Part shown: positions 9,543-18,356 of the stretch, in pieces | Position numbering within the stretch: position 1 is the first letter of the stretch | How the letters are laid out: every line of letters starts with the position of its first letter | Origin: Bacteroidota bacterium | GTDB lineage: Bacteria > Bacteroidota > Bacteroidia > Chitinophagales > UBA10324 | Reading direction: 5' to 3' | NCBI GenBank assembly: GCA_014190575.1 | Contig: BJGQ01000031.1 | Coordinates: forward strand, 1-37,845 | Length of the DNA: 37,845 bases | Notes under the pieces: generated by a model | Database searches by the model: none | What the model was told of the DNA's origin: nothing | The model's input: only the letters and a program-made list of their open reading frames with translations | Made by a program: the position numbers and the translations under genes

Positions 9543-10247
9543 TCAACGAATCTCATCATCATCTGCACCGAAACGAAATCCTAATCGCTTACCTGTTTGT
9601 TGCGATTGCACACCTTCCAATTCTATTTTCTGATTAAGTGTAAGTTCTTTCACCATTTCATAAGGCGGAACAAGTAAATCAAAATTCAAAGTGTAAAGAA
9701 TGGATGATTCAATCACTTCCTGAATATGTGAATTATCTAAAACAAGATTTTCAATATCGTTATATAGAAAACCCAATTGTCGTTTTCCTTCAATGAAAAA
9801 ATGACGGTCTTTGTTGACGAACAATCGCGCAATCATGTAACCGACATCGTGATTACGATTATACTTGAATGAATCGCTCAGAAAATTATAAACCTGAATC
9901 ATTCCGCAATGTGCGCGCATCGGGTCTTCCTGAATGTATGGTGAGCGCCAGATAAAGTGTTCGGCATCGAAAGTAAATACATTGGAATGTTGCGCATAAA
10001 TCACTATCTCATCATTCAGTTTCATCTCGGCTTCGAACTGTCCTTTATCGGAATACTGTAAATCTGCCTTGATATTATTTTTCACCAAAGTATAAGCGAG
10101 ATCACTTTGTGTTTTGCGCAACTGGTTTTTGAATTCATGAAAAACTTCGTGTGTAACAGTTGCAACCTGTTTTATCACTTGACCTTTCTCACGAAGGTTT
10201 TCAATGATTAATTCATTGGGGGTTTGTGGTTTTTTATTTTTAGGCAT
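9543..10247 (-). CDS. Conserved-looking cytosolic protein of unknown function, downstream of proS
   Basis: A 234-residue soluble protein without signal peptide or membrane helix; I do not recognise a family. The N-terminus is rich in Lys and Asn (MPKNKKPQTPNELI), followed by a likely helical segment (QVATVTHEVFHEFKNQLRKT) and an alpha/beta region with many aromatic residues. The ATG at 10247 lies 3 bases after the proS stop; the frame also has a TTG at 10253 overlapping that stop, but ATG is preferred. Tight coupling to proS suggests co-expression, though not necessarily a translation role. The 3' end abuts the convergent AI-2E permease gene. Confidence 0.8.
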   Translation of the reverse strand: MPKNKKPQTPNELIIENLREKGQVIKQVATVTHEVFHEFKNQLRKTQSDLAYTLVKNNIKADLQYSDKGQFEAEMKLNDEIVIYAQHSNVFTFDAEHFIWRSPYIQEDPMRAHCGMIQVYNFLSDSFKYNRNHDVGYMIARLFVNKDRHFFIEGKRQLGFLYNDIENLVLDNSHIQEVIESSILYTLNFDLLVPPYEMVKELTLNQKIELEGVQSQQTGKRLGFRFGADDDEIR

Positions 10248-10249
10248 AA

Positions 10250-11725
10250 TCAATACGCTTTAGCAAACAGCACCCGTTTGTGCGAAGGATTTCCAGTGAG
10301 AATGCATTTTCCTTCTTCAGCATGTGCATTTAACTCAATGCAACGAATGGTGGCTTTTGTTTTTTCTTTAATCTTCAATTCAGTTTCCGATGTTCCATCC
10401 CAATGAGCTGAAACAAATCCGGTTTTGTTTTCGAGCACATCCACAAATTCATCCCAGGTATCAGCGTGCGTAATGTGTTCATCGCGGTAGTCCAATGCTT
10501 TTTGAAAAATGTTTAATTGAATTTGTTCTAACAGGTGTTCCACTTTTGTGGTGAGGTCGGTAAATGTATAAGTGTGTTTTTCTCCGGTGTCGCGGCGTGC
10601 AATTTCCACCGTTCCGTTTTCAATATCGCGTGGTCCCATTGCAATGCGAATCGGTACTCCCTTCATTTCGTACTCTGCAAATTTCCAACCCGGTTTTTGT
10701 TTATCATCGTTGTCGTACTTCACACTGATGCCCTTTGCTTCCAATGATTTTTTTATCTTTATTGCTTTTTCATTTATGGTTACGAGTTGTTCATCAGTTT
10801 TATAAATCGGAACAATTACTACTTGTATCGGTGCGAGTTTCGGAGGAAGAATTAAACCTTTATCATCAGAGTGTGCCATAATGAGCGCGCCAATCAATCG
10901 TGTGGAAACCCCCCACGATGTTGCCCAAACAAATTCTGATTTATTTTCCTTCGTTACAAACTTTACATCAAATGCTTTCGCAAAATTTTGTCCGAGAAAA
11001 TGTGAAGTGCCTGCCTGCAATGCTTTTCCATCCTGCATCAATGCTTCAATGCAGTAAGTATCCTCTGCACCGGCAAATCGTTCGTTCGCTGTTTTGTATC
11101 CCTTGATTACAGGAATCGCCATCCACTGTTCTGCGAAGTCGGCATAAACACCAAGCATCTTCATGGTTTCTTCCACTGCTTCTTCTTTTGTTACATGTGC
11201 AGTGTGACCTTCCTGCCATAAAAATTCTGCAGTGCGCAAAAACAATCTTGTGCGCATTTCCCAACGAACCACATTCGCCCACTGATTTATCAGCAATGGC
11301 AAATCGCGATAAGAAGTAATCCAGTCTTTGTAAGTATTCCAGATTATGGTTTCGGAAGTCGGGCGTACAATTAATTCTTCTTCGAGTTTCGCATCGGGGT
11401 CAACGATGATTCCTTTACCGTCAGGAGAATTTTTTAAACGATAATGTGTAACCACTGCACATTCTTTCGCAAATCCTTCAACATGCGCGGCTTCCTTCGA
11501 CAAAAAACTTTTCGGAATGAAAAGCGGGAAGTAGGCATTCACATGTCCGGTTGCTTTGAACATATCATCCAATGTTCGTTGAATTTTTTCCCAGATGGAA
11601 TAACCGTACGGTTTAATGACCATGCACCCGCGCACAGCAGAGTAATCTGCCAGTCCTCCTTTAATGACAAGGTCGTTGTACCACTGCGAATAATCCTGTG
11701 CTCTGCTCGTTATTTCTTTACTCAT
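10250..11725 (-). CDS. proS: Prolyl-tRNA synthetase (short, archaeal/eukaryotic-like type)
   Basis: Charges tRNA-Pro with proline in the cytosol. The protein has 491 residues, the short form without the editing insertion of the E. coli type. Class II signatures are present: ALDxM-type early block [19 protein letters not shown], motif 2 [20 protein letters not shown], motif 3 [20 protein letters not shown] followed by [17 protein letters not shown], then an anticodon-binding domain and the C-terminal zinc-like domain ending in AKAY with the terminal Tyr typical of this type. The ATG start at 11725 is well supported. It is followed 3 bases later by an unknown gene and is divergent from the low-complexity lipoprotein gene across about 190 bp. 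Confidence 0.97.
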   Translation of the reverse strand: MSKEITSRAQDYSQWYNDLVIKGGLADYSAVRGCMVIKPYGYSIWEKIQRTLDDMFKATGHVNAYFPLFIPKSFLSKEAAHVEGFAKECAVVTHYRLKNSPDGKGIIVDPDAKLEEELIVRPTSETIIWNTYKDWITSYRDLPLLINQWANVVRWEMRTRLFLRTAEFLWQEGHTAHVTKEEAVEETMKMLGVYADFAEQWMAIPVIKGYKTANERFAGAEDTYCIEALMQDGKALQAGTSHFLGQNFAKAFDVKFVTKENKSEFVWATSWGVSTRLIGALIMAHSDDKGLILPPKLAPIQVVIVPIYKTDEQLVTINEKAIKIKKSLEAKGISVKYDNDDKQKPGWKFAEYEMKGVPIRIAMGPRDIENGTVEIARRDTGEKHTYTFTDLTTKVEHLLEQIQLNIFQKALDYRDEHITHADTWDEFVDVLENKTGFVSAHWDGTSETELKIKEKTKATIRCIELNAHAEEGKCILTGNPSHKRVLFAKAY

Positions 11726-11916
11726 GATTTAAGTTTGGCATAATGTTGGAAAACAGCTGATGAAACTTTACTGTTTTCTGATTTGAAGGCGCAAATTGAA
11801 GAATTATTTTCGAATCAATTTCAAAAGCAGTGAATAAAAACAAAATTAATTTTCAGATTAATAAACGAACTTTAAACCTTGATAATTTTTTTATCTCAAA
11901 CAATAAATCAAAAGCC

Positions 11917-13860
11917 ATGAAAACGATTGGTGAATTCACTTCCGAAAAAATGATAGTAGTAAGCAAAAATATTTTTGGCTTATTTATTCTATCTGTAATT
12001 CTTGCTTCGTGCAGCACAACCGGACAGGTTTCAAAAACACCTGATGATTTGTATTACAGTCATGCAGATCGCCAGAACAATCAGGATAAAGTGAATCAAT
12101 ATGATGCGGCTCCTCCTGTTCAGCAAGAACAGCAACAGGAGTATGTTCAGGATAACAATCAGCAGAACTATGATACCAATGCTGATAACAATAATCAGCG
12201 TTCAGAAACTGATGCGAACGGAAACACTTACATCACCAATAATTATTATGATGGAAGCACCAGTTATGCGTATGATGATGATGATTATTACTACACCAGA
12301 AATATCCGCAGATGGTATTCGCCTTACAACGGATATAATTATTACAGCGATATTTATTGCAATCCTTACTGGTATTCTTACAGTCCTTCTTATTATTCCT
12401 ACTATCCAGGTGGATTTTCTTTCTCAATAAGTTTTGGAAATTATAATCCATGGTGGGGTTGTGCTTACAACAACTATTATTCTCCATGGTACAGTAATTA
12501 TTATAATCATGGATATTACAATTATGGTTATCCATATTATGGATATGGTTGCGGAAACGGATATGGTTATGGCGGTTATGGTAACGGATATTATAACGGG
12601 TATAACAATGGTTACTGGAATGGATACAACGACGGTTACTATGGAAACTATTATGGCTACGGAAATAATAATTACAATAACTACTACAATCCTTCTTATT
12701 ACTACAGCAACGATACTTACTACGGTTCGCACTCGAATTATGGCGGAAACACATCGAACACTACTTATGAAACCGGTGGTTTAGGTGGAAAAACTGAAGA
12801 GACAGTTGATTATAAAAACGGATTGGTTTCTCCAAGTCAGGGACAGATTTCTAACAATTCAAATATTCAATCGAATACTGTTAGTTCACCAACTAAAGTA
12901 ACTGACGCCGGAAATTTCTCAGGTAAAACTGAAGTACAGAATCAATCGCTGAATCCAAATTCAACTACAAAACCATTGAACAATTCACAGATTCAAAATC
13001 AGCCGTTAAATTCGAATAGCAGCAACAAGTTTGACCAGCAGCAAACTCAACCTTCCAATTCAACCACCAAACCGTTGAATAATTCTCAGATGCAAACTCA
13101 ACAGCAGAATTCAAATTCTTCGAATACAAAACCTGTTCAGCAACAACAGCAAACACAGCAACCATCCAATTCAAATTCGCAGTGGAGTAAGCCAACTCAA
13201 CAGAATCAGTCACAAACTCAACAGCCAACACAGCAGCAAAATAACAGTCAGCCAAAATATACCGCACCTCAACAACAAAACAGTGCGCCTAAATACACAG
13301 CACCACAACAACAAAACAGTGCGCCTAAATACACAGCACCACAACAACAAAATAATTCAACTCCCAAGGTGATACCTCCAACACAAACGCCACAGCAAAA
13401 AACTCCGAAGCAAATTTCTTACAGCAACGGATACAATTTTCAGTCGGATTCAAATAATGGTGCTCAACAAAATTCTTACTCTCAAAAACCAACTTATCAG
13501 AATAACAATAACTCCGGAAATCAATCTCACAATCAATCGCAGCAAAATCATTCCGGTAATAATAATTCAAATCAACAATCACAACAATACAGTAAGCCTT
13601 CGAACCAAAGTTCAAATAATAATTACAGTGCACCGAAAGTTCAGCAGCAAAATTCTGCTCCGAAATATTCAGCGCCTCAGCAACAAAACTCTGCGCCAAC
13701 TTACAACAAGCCATCACAGAGTTCTTCAAACAATTCACAGAGCAATTCCGGAAGCAGTTATAAAAGTTCATCTTCAAACAATTCAGGAAGTAGTAATAAA
13801 TCTTCCTCTTCTTCCTCATCAGGAGGAACCAAGCCTTCATTCGGAAAAAGCCCTAAATAA
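11917..13860 (+). CDS. Low-complexity lipoprotein: Tyr/Gly-rich then Gln/Asn/Ser-rich
   Basis: A predicted 647-residue lipoprotein. The signal segment FGLFILSVILASC ends in a good lipobox (LAS-C32), so it is probably attached to the outer membrane. A mixed stretch with Q/N runs follows (to about residue 115). Next comes a very Tyr/Gly/Asn-rich region (about 115-280: YYSYYPGG, YGYGCGNGYGYGG, YNNGYWNGYNDGYYG). The second half, of Gln/Asn/Ser/Pro composition, includes three tandem PKYTAPQQQNSA units and ends in a Ser run. Such composition is prion-like or adhesive in other proteins; no folded domain is recognised. Start: the frame is open from GTG 11830; ATG 11917 is chosen, and ATG 11950 gives an even more typical signal peptide. 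It lies 26 bases upstream of the OmpP1-like gene and may form a unit with it. Confidence 0.8.
   Translation: MKTIGEFTSEKMIVVSKNIFGLFILSVILASCSTTGQVSKTPDDLYYSHADRQNNQDKVNQYDAAPPVQQEQQQEYVQDNNQQNYDTNADNNNQRSETDANGNTYITNNYYDGSTSYAYDDDDYYYTRNIRRWYSPYNGYNYYSDIYCNPYWYSYSPSYYSYYPGGFSFSISFGNYNPWWGCAYNNYYSPWYSNYYNHGYYNYGYPYYGYGCGNGYGYGGYGNGYYNGYNNGYWNGYNDGYYGNYYGYGNNNYNNYYNPSYYYSNDTYYGSHSNYGGNTSNTTYETGGLGGKTEETVDYKNGLVSPSQGQISNNSNIQSNTVSSPTKVTDAGNFSGKTEVQNQSLNPNSTTKPLNNSQIQNQPLNSNSSNKFDQQQTQPSNSTTKPLNNSQMQTQQQNSNSSNTKPVQQQQQTQQPSNSNSQWSKPTQQNQSQTQQPTQQQNNSQPKYTAPQQQNSAPKYTAPQQQNSAPKYTAPQQQNNSTPKVIPPTQTPQQKTPKQISYSNGYNFQSDSNNGAQQNSYSQKPTYQNNNNSGNQSHNQSQQNHSGNNNSNQQSQQYSKPSNQSSNNNYSAPKVQQQNSAPKYSAPQQQNSAPTYNKPSQSSSNNSQSNSGSSYKSSSSNNSGSSNKSSSSSSSGGTKPSFGKSPK
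13252..13359 (+). repeat. Three in-frame 36-bp tandem repeats
   Basis: Units at 13252-13287, 13288-13323 and 13324-13359 encode PKYTAPQQQNSA with a diverged last unit end. Units 2 and 3 agree exactly over their first 28 bases, which implies recent slippage or expansion. A related copy (PKYSAPQQQNSA) occurs once more near 13661-13696. All are inside the low-complexity lipoprotein gene. Confidence 0.9.
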
Positions 13861-13885
13861 TTTTAATCACTACTAAAAAATCTTT

Positions 13886-15379
13886 ATGAAAAAGATTCTT
13901 ACAGCCATAAGTGTGTCTTTACTTCTCTCCAATTTTGTTGTTGCTCAAACCGATGAAGATGCCATTCGTTATTCGCAATTAATGTATGGCTCAAGTGGAA
14001 GAGGCCTTGGCGCCGGAAGTGCATTTGGCGCTTTGGGAGGCGATTACAGTTCGCTTGTAATTAATCCGGCTGGTGTTTCAATTTTTCAGAATAGCCAATT
14101 TTCTTTTTCACCCTCTTTTCTTTCAATCAAAAACAATAGCTTGTTTACAGGTAATTCTATTGACGATCATAAATACAATTTTAATGTTTCAGGTTTCGGA
14201 TTTGTTTGGGTGAAACAAATTGAAGAAAAAGAAAACCGGAAATGGCGCAATTTGAATTTTGCTTTTGGCGGAAATCGAATCGCGGGTTTTCATAATAGTA
14301 TTTACTATTCTGGTTTTAATCCATCCTCAAGTCTCGCTGAAAAATTCGTGGAGAGTGCAAATAATTCACAAGTATCAACCGTTGATATTGAAAATGCTTT
14401 TCCGTTTGATGCAGGACTTGCATATAGTACTGCATTGCTACAATACGATTCAACAACTGGTTACTGGGCACTAACAGAGGGCGGACTAGTAAAGCAAGAA
14501 CAATCATACACCACTCGTGGTGGAATGACTGAATATGCATTTACAATGGGATCAAATTATAATGACCGATTATACCTTGGAGCTTCTGTTGGCTTAATTG
14601 ATGTGAATTATAATTTCAGTTCTGATTATACAGAAACAGATGCTAACGATAGTATTACTTATTTCAAATCGTTCAACTACAATCAAAGTCAGCACACAAG
14701 TGGTGCGGGTGTTGATTTGAAATTCGGATTGATTGCGCGACTCAATGATTATGTTCGAATAGGAGGTTCCTTTCACAGTCCGTCATTTTTATTTATGCAC
14801 GACCGTTATAACAGTTCCATGCAAACAGTGTTGGATGATACGCTCGGAACTTTTGATTCATCATCGCCAGATGGTTCGTTTGATTACAACATTACCACCC
14901 CGTGGAGATTGAATGGAAGCCTTGCACTTACTTTTAAAAAATATGGATTCCTGTCAATGGATTATGAATTTCTCGATTACAGCGAAGCATTTTTTTCTTT
15001 CAATAGTGGAAATTCTACTGATGATAAGAGTTATGAAAATTCATTGAATCAAACCATCAGTAAAAAATATGGCTCTTCATATAACATCAGATTGGGCGGT
15101 GAAGCAGTGATTGATATTGTAAGGTTACGATTGGGATATGCAATGTATGGAAGCCCTTTTAAGCCCGAAGCTGCAGTTGCGGGATTTGATAACAAGGCAA
15201 CAGTTTACAGCGGAGGAATAGGCATTAAAGAAGAAGGATATTTTATTGACCTTGGTTTTGGACGAACAAAATCAGCATCATTTCTTCAGCCATATTCATT
15301 AACCGGAGTTGATGTTCCAGGGGTGAAACTGAATACTTATACTAATCAATTCACTTTTACGATTGGGTGGAAGTGGTAA
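13886..15379 (+). CDS. OmpP1/FadL-family outer-membrane protein
   Basis: A 497-residue outer-membrane beta-barrel with a Sec signal peptide (MKKILTAISVSLLLSNFVVA, cleaved near Q21). The mature N-terminus shows the family pattern of Bacteroidota OmpP1/FadL/TodX proteins: RYSQLMYGSSGRGLGAGSAF, then GALGGDYSSLVINPAG (the conserved NPAG) and QFSFSPSF. Alternating hydrophobic strands continue to the end, and the last strand NQFTFTIGWKW finishes with an aromatic residue, as barrel proteins do. The family imports hydrophobic compounds; the substrate here is unknown. It follows the low-complexity lipoprotein by 26 bases and is followed by a terminator at 15420, so the two probably form one transcription unit. 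Confidence 0.88.
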   Translation: MKKILTAISVSLLLSNFVVAQTDEDAIRYSQLMYGSSGRGLGAGSAFGALGGDYSSLVINPAGVSIFQNSQFSFSPSFLSIKNNSLFTGNSIDDHKYNFNVSGFGFVWVKQIEEKENRKWRNLNFAFGGNRIAGFHNSIYYSGFNPSSSLAEKFVESANNSQVSTVDIENAFPFDAGLAYSTALLQYDSTTGYWALTEGGLVKQEQSYTTRGGMTEYAFTMGSNYNDRLYLGASVGLIDVNYNFSSDYTETDANDSITYFKSFNYNQSQHTSGAGVDLKFGLIARLNDYVRIGGSFHSPSFLFMHDRYNSSMQTVLDDTLGTFDSSSPDGSFDYNITTPWRLNGSLALTFKKYGFLSMDYEFLDYSEAFFSFNSGNSTDDKSYENSLNQTISKKYGSSYNIRLGGEAVIDIVRLRLGYAMYGSPFKPEAAVAGFDNKATVYSGGIGIKEEGYFIDLGFGRTKSASFLQPYSLTGVDVPGVKLNTYTNQFTFTIGWKW

Positions 15380-15419
15380 TGCCAGTTGACAGGTTGTTCT
15401 AATCAGTTTGCAGAAATTG

Positions 15420-15456
15420 AATTCCCGTTTTGCAATTGCAGAGCGGGAATTTTTAT
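15420..15456 (+). terminator. Rho-independent terminator after the OmpP1-like gene
   Basis: 8-bp perfect stem AATTCCCG/CGGGAATT (15420-15427 with 15444-15451), 16-base loop, then a T-rich tail (TTTTATTT). It ends the lipoprotein/OmpP1 unit and separates it from the decarboxylase gene. Confidence 0.75.
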
Positions 15457-15472
15457 TTCCAGATTTATACAA

Positions 15473-15502
15473 TTGAACTTAGCATTTCATTTCTCATTTT
15501 TG
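15473..15502 (+). promoter_or_regulatory. Bacteroidota-type promoter for the UbiD-family gene
   Basis: TTG (15473-15475), a spacer of exactly 19 bases, then CATTTTTG (15495-15502), one mismatch from TAnnTTTG. It lies between the upstream terminator and the ATG at 15530, predicting a leader of about 20 bases. Confidence 0.6.
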
Positions 15503-15529
15503 CGTTTCGATTCAAATCTTAAATCAAAA

Positions 15530-17461
15530 ATGTATTCCTCCCTAAGAGATTTTATAAAACAACTTGAAGATGCAGGCGAATTAGTTCGAGTTAAAGAATA
15601 TGTTAATCCGGAATTAGAAATTACAGAAATTACCGATCGCATTTCGAAAAATCACGGACCGGCTTTGTTGTTTGAAAATACCGGGACCGGAATTCCATTT
15701 CTGATTAATGCTTTTGGCTCTGAGAAGAGAATGTGCATGGCGCTTGGTGTGAATCATCTGGATGATGTAACAGTCCGTATTGAAACACTTTTCAAAACGC
15801 TGATGAAACCGAAGGATAACATAATTGAGAAACTGCGCATGCTTCCGCAACTTTCGCAAATGGCTTCGTGGATGCCGAAAGTAGTGAGAAGAAAAGGTGC
15901 GTGTCAGGAAGTGATAAATATGAATCCCGACATCACAAAATTTCCGGTGATGAAGTGCTGGCCCGAAGATGGCGGACCATTTATTACACTGCCGGTGATT
16001 CATACAAAAGACCCGAACACAAATATCCGCAATGTTGGAATGTATCGTATGCAGGTTTTTTCGTCCACTGTTACAGGCATGCACTGGCACAAGCACAAAG
16101 TTTCTGCTCGACATTTTCAGGAATACAAAAAGCTCGGAATAAAAATGCCGGTTGCAGTTGCACTCGGTGGCGATCCGGTTTATACTTATTGCGCCACTGC
16201 TCCGCTGCCCGATAATATTGATGAATACATGCTCGCTGGTTTTCTGCGTAATAGAAGAGTGGAACTCGTGCAGTGTATCACTCAGGATGTGCAGGTGCCA
16301 GCTGATGCTGAAATAATTATTGAAGGATATGTTGATCCGATGGAAGAAAATATTTTAGAAGGTCCGTTCGGCGATCACACCGGTTATTATTCGCTTGCTG
16401 ATTTCTACCCGAAGTTTCATATCACTTGCATTACTCATCGAAAGAATCCGATTTATCCTTCTACTATAGTTGGCATTCCACCTCAAGAAGATGCTTGGTT
16501 GGGAAAAGCAACCGAGCGAATTTTTCTCGCTCCGATTAAGATGACCATGATTCCTGAAATAAAAGATATGGAACTGCCGATTGAAGGTGTGTTTCATAAT
16601 CTCACCATTGTGAAAATAAAAAAGGAATATGCAGGTCAGGCAATCAAAGTCACGAATGCGATGTGGGGAGCTGGACAAATGATGTTCAATAAAATCCTGG
16701 TGATTGTAGATGAAGAAATTGACATACACGATTACAAAAAAGTAGCACAAATAATTTCTGAAAATGTTGACCCGCAGCAAGACATTTATTTTTCTCAAGG
16801 ACCAATGGATGTGCTCGATCATAGTTGCTCCAAATTTTCTTTCGGAGGAAAAATGTGTGTGGATGCAACAAAGAAATTTGAGGAGGAAAAGAGAAGTGAA
16901 AATGGACAATCGACAATTGATAATGTGTTATTCAAAAGAATTGATTCGCTAAAATTGATGAATGATTTTTCAGAAATTGTTCAGGTTAATGATTTGTTAC
17001 TTTCGCTAGGAATTTCTATTGTGTTTCTTTCCGTTCAGAAAAACAGAAAAAATCATTTGAGGGAATTGAGTGAATCACTTTTCAAAAAATCAGAATTGAG
17101 CAAAGTGAAATTTGTTATTTTTCTGGAAGCAAATGTTGACTGCTCTGATTTGAAAGATGCGGTATGGCGGTTCACAAACAACATTGATCCAAGGAGAGAT
17201 AGTTTTATTGTGGAACAAGCGCTCGATTACAAATCGAGCACAACCACAGAAGGAATTTCAAACATTGCATTTGATGGCACACGCAAAACAAAAGAGTTCG
17301 ACAATTTCGATCGCGACTGGCCAAACATTTTAGCAATGGATGAAAAAACAATACAATTGGTGGATGAAAAATGGGAGCGATACGGATTAGGAAAATTTAT
17401 TCCATCACCATCATTGAAATACAGAAAACAACTTTACAAAGGAGGAGCGGTAGCAGAATAG
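15530..17461 (+). CDS. UbiD-family decarboxylase (menaquinone-type)
   Basis: A 643-residue cytosolic decarboxylase of the UbiD family, whose members use prenylated FMN to decarboxylate aromatic or unsaturated acids. Landmarks are the N-terminal MYSSLRDFIKQLEDAGELVR, a central PVIHTKDPNTNIRNVGMYRM block, PVAVALGGDPVYTYCATAPL, and the family core EIIIEGYVDPMEENILEGPF followed by GDHTGYYS. Large Bacteroidota members are usually annotated as menaquinone biosynthesis decarboxylases; that role is inference here. The frame is open 48 codons further upstream to a non-ATG start, but that extension covers the terminator and promoter and has no family similarity, so the ATG at 15530 is chosen. No prenyl-FMN transferase (ubiX) is seen in the window. 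Confidence 0.9.
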   Translation: MYSSLRDFIKQLEDAGELVRVKEYVNPELEITEITDRISKNHGPALLFENTGTGIPFLINAFGSEKRMCMALGVNHLDDVTVRIETLFKTLMKPKDNIIEKLRMLPQLSQMASWMPKVVRRKGACQEVINMNPDITKFPVMKCWPEDGGPFITLPVIHTKDPNTNIRNVGMYRMQVFSSTVTGMHWHKHKVSARHFQEYKKLGIKMPVAVALGGDPVYTYCATAPLPDNIDEYMLAGFLRNRRVELVQCITQDVQVPADAEIIIEGYVDPMEENILEGPFGDHTGYYSLADFYPKFHITCITHRKNPIYPSTIVGIPPQEDAWLGKATERIFLAPIKMTMIPEIKDMELPIEGVFHNLTIVKIKKEYAGQAIKVTNAMWGAGQMMFNKILVIVDEEIDIHDYKKVAQIISENVDPQQDIYFSQGPMDVLDHSCSKFSFGGKMCVDATKKFEEEKRSENGQSTIDNVLFKRIDSLKLMNDFSEIVQVNDLLLSLGISIVFLSVQKNRKNHLRELSESLFKKSELSKVKFVIFLEANVDCSDLKDAVWRFTNNIDPRRDSFIVEQALDYKSSTTTEGISNIAFDGTRKTKEFDNFDRDWPNILAMDEKTIQLVDEKWERYGLGKFIPSPSLKYRKQLYKGGAVAE

Positions 17462-17500
17462 TGGGAATTGAAACATGAAAAGTAAAAAAAATACCAAGCA

Positions 17501-17549
17501 AAATATTGTCAATTGGCAATTGTCCATTATCAATTAATATTTCAATATT
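17501..17549. repeat. AT-rich region of CAATT/AATTG half-repeats
   Basis: Several CAATT-type words (TGTCAATTGGCAATTGTCC, TATCAATTAAT) are framed by AATATTG and CAATATT as an outer inverted pair. It may be a degenerate intergenic repeat or a weak hairpin after the decarboxylase gene; no function is assigned. Confidence 0.3.
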
Positions 17550-17568
17550 GTTAACCTTTACTTAACAC
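17550..17568 (+). promoter_or_regulatory. Candidate Pho-box-like direct repeat upstream of the response regulator
   Basis: GTTAACCT and CTTAACAC are repeated with an 11-base period, the half-site spacing of PhoB-type operators, and resemble the TTAAC-containing Pho boxes described in cyanobacteria. The position 46-64 bases before the regulator ATG fits autoregulation. Inference only. Confidence 0.35.
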
Positions 17569-17598
17569 TAATCGTCATAGCTACATACTATACTCCAT

Positions 17599-17606
17599 TA
17601 CTTTTG
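17599..17606 (+). promoter_or_regulatory. -7 element of the two-component operon
   Basis: TACTTTTG matches TAnnTTTG, 7 bases before the response-regulator ATG. There is no TTG at -33, which would fit an activator-dependent promoter served by the TTAAC repeats upstream. Confidence 0.45.
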
Positions 17607-17613
17607 CTCGCAG

Positions 17614-18294
17614 ATGAAAAAAAATAATTTCAAAATATTAGTGGTAGATGATGAACCGGATATTGTTGAGTTCATAGCATATAATCTGAAGAAGGAAGGT
17701 TACGAAGTTTGTACTGCCAACGACGGATTGGATGGAATTAAAATTGCTGAAAAAGAAAAACCTGATTTAATTATTCTCGATATCATGATGCCTCGATTGG
17801 ATGGAGTTGAAACCTGCGAACACCTTCGTCGCAATCCGATGTTTAAAAATACTTTGATTGTTTTTCTAACTGCACTGGGCGATGAACAATCAGAAATTAA
17901 AGGATTGAATGCAGGCGCTGATGATTACATCGTAAAGCCCATAAAGCCGAAATTGTTATTGTCGCGTGTGAATGCGTTGCTACGCAGATTGCAACCGGTC
18001 GATGTTGCAGGTAAAAATCAAATCGGTGATTTTATTATTGACATGGAACAATATCTTGTTCATTATAAAGATGAACATTTCTCGCTGCCGCGCAAGGAGT
18101 TCGAGCTATTGAATTTGCTAACATCAAAACCAGGGAAAGTTTTTCATAGAGATGAAATTCTGAATAAGGTTTGGGGTACTGAAGTAATTGTCGGCGACAG
18201 AACTATTGATGTTCACATTCGGAAATTGCGCCAGCGTTTCGGTGATGACCATATCGTTACAGTAAAGGGAATCGGATACAAATTTGATTCATAA
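17614..18294 (+). CDS. OmpR/PhoB-family response regulator
   Basis: A 226-residue DNA-binding response regulator. The receiver domain (about 6-122) has the acidic pocket VDDEPD, phosphoacceptor D56 in LIILDIMMP, Thr in FLTALG and K108 in DDYIVKPI. The winged-helix output domain (about 130-226) ends in WGTEVIVGDRTIDVHIRKLR and VKGIGYKFDS, typical of OmpR/PhoB proteins. It is partnered with the histidine kinase gene 62 bases downstream. Phosphate control (PhoB-like) is suggested by the kinase type and the TTAAC repeats upstream, but the sequence does not prove it. Confidence 0.95.
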   Translation: MKKNNFKILVVDDEPDIVEFIAYNLKKEGYEVCTANDGLDGIKIAEKEKPDLIILDIMMPRLDGVETCEHLRRNPMFKNTLIVFLTALGDEQSEIKGLNAGADDYIVKPIKPKLLLSRVNALLRRLQPVDVAGKNQIGDFIIDMEQYLVHYKDEHFSLPRKEFELLNLLTSKPGKVFHRDEILNKVWGTEVIVGDRTIDVHIRKLRQRFGDDHIVTVKGIGYKFDS

Positions 18295-18356
18295 TAAGAG
18301 AGTAAGGTTGATTAATTGATTCGTTTCATTCAATCTCTATTTGCAAATTTACGGCA

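Noticed and set aside
12233-12754. 173-residue reverse-strand frame and other long frames inside the low-complexity lipoprotein
   Set aside because: Shadow frames caused by Tyr/Asn/Gly codon bias of the forward gene; the products have Arg/His/Asn or Ile/Val-only composition with no domain.
15386-15529. 48-codon N-terminal extension of the UbiD-family gene
   Set aside because: It would run through a hairpin terminator and a promoter-like element; the family N-terminus starts at 15530.
17501-17549. CAATT-rich gap as an attachment site or mobile element
   Set aside because: No integrase, transposase or target duplication nearby; simple AT-rich half-repeats explain it.
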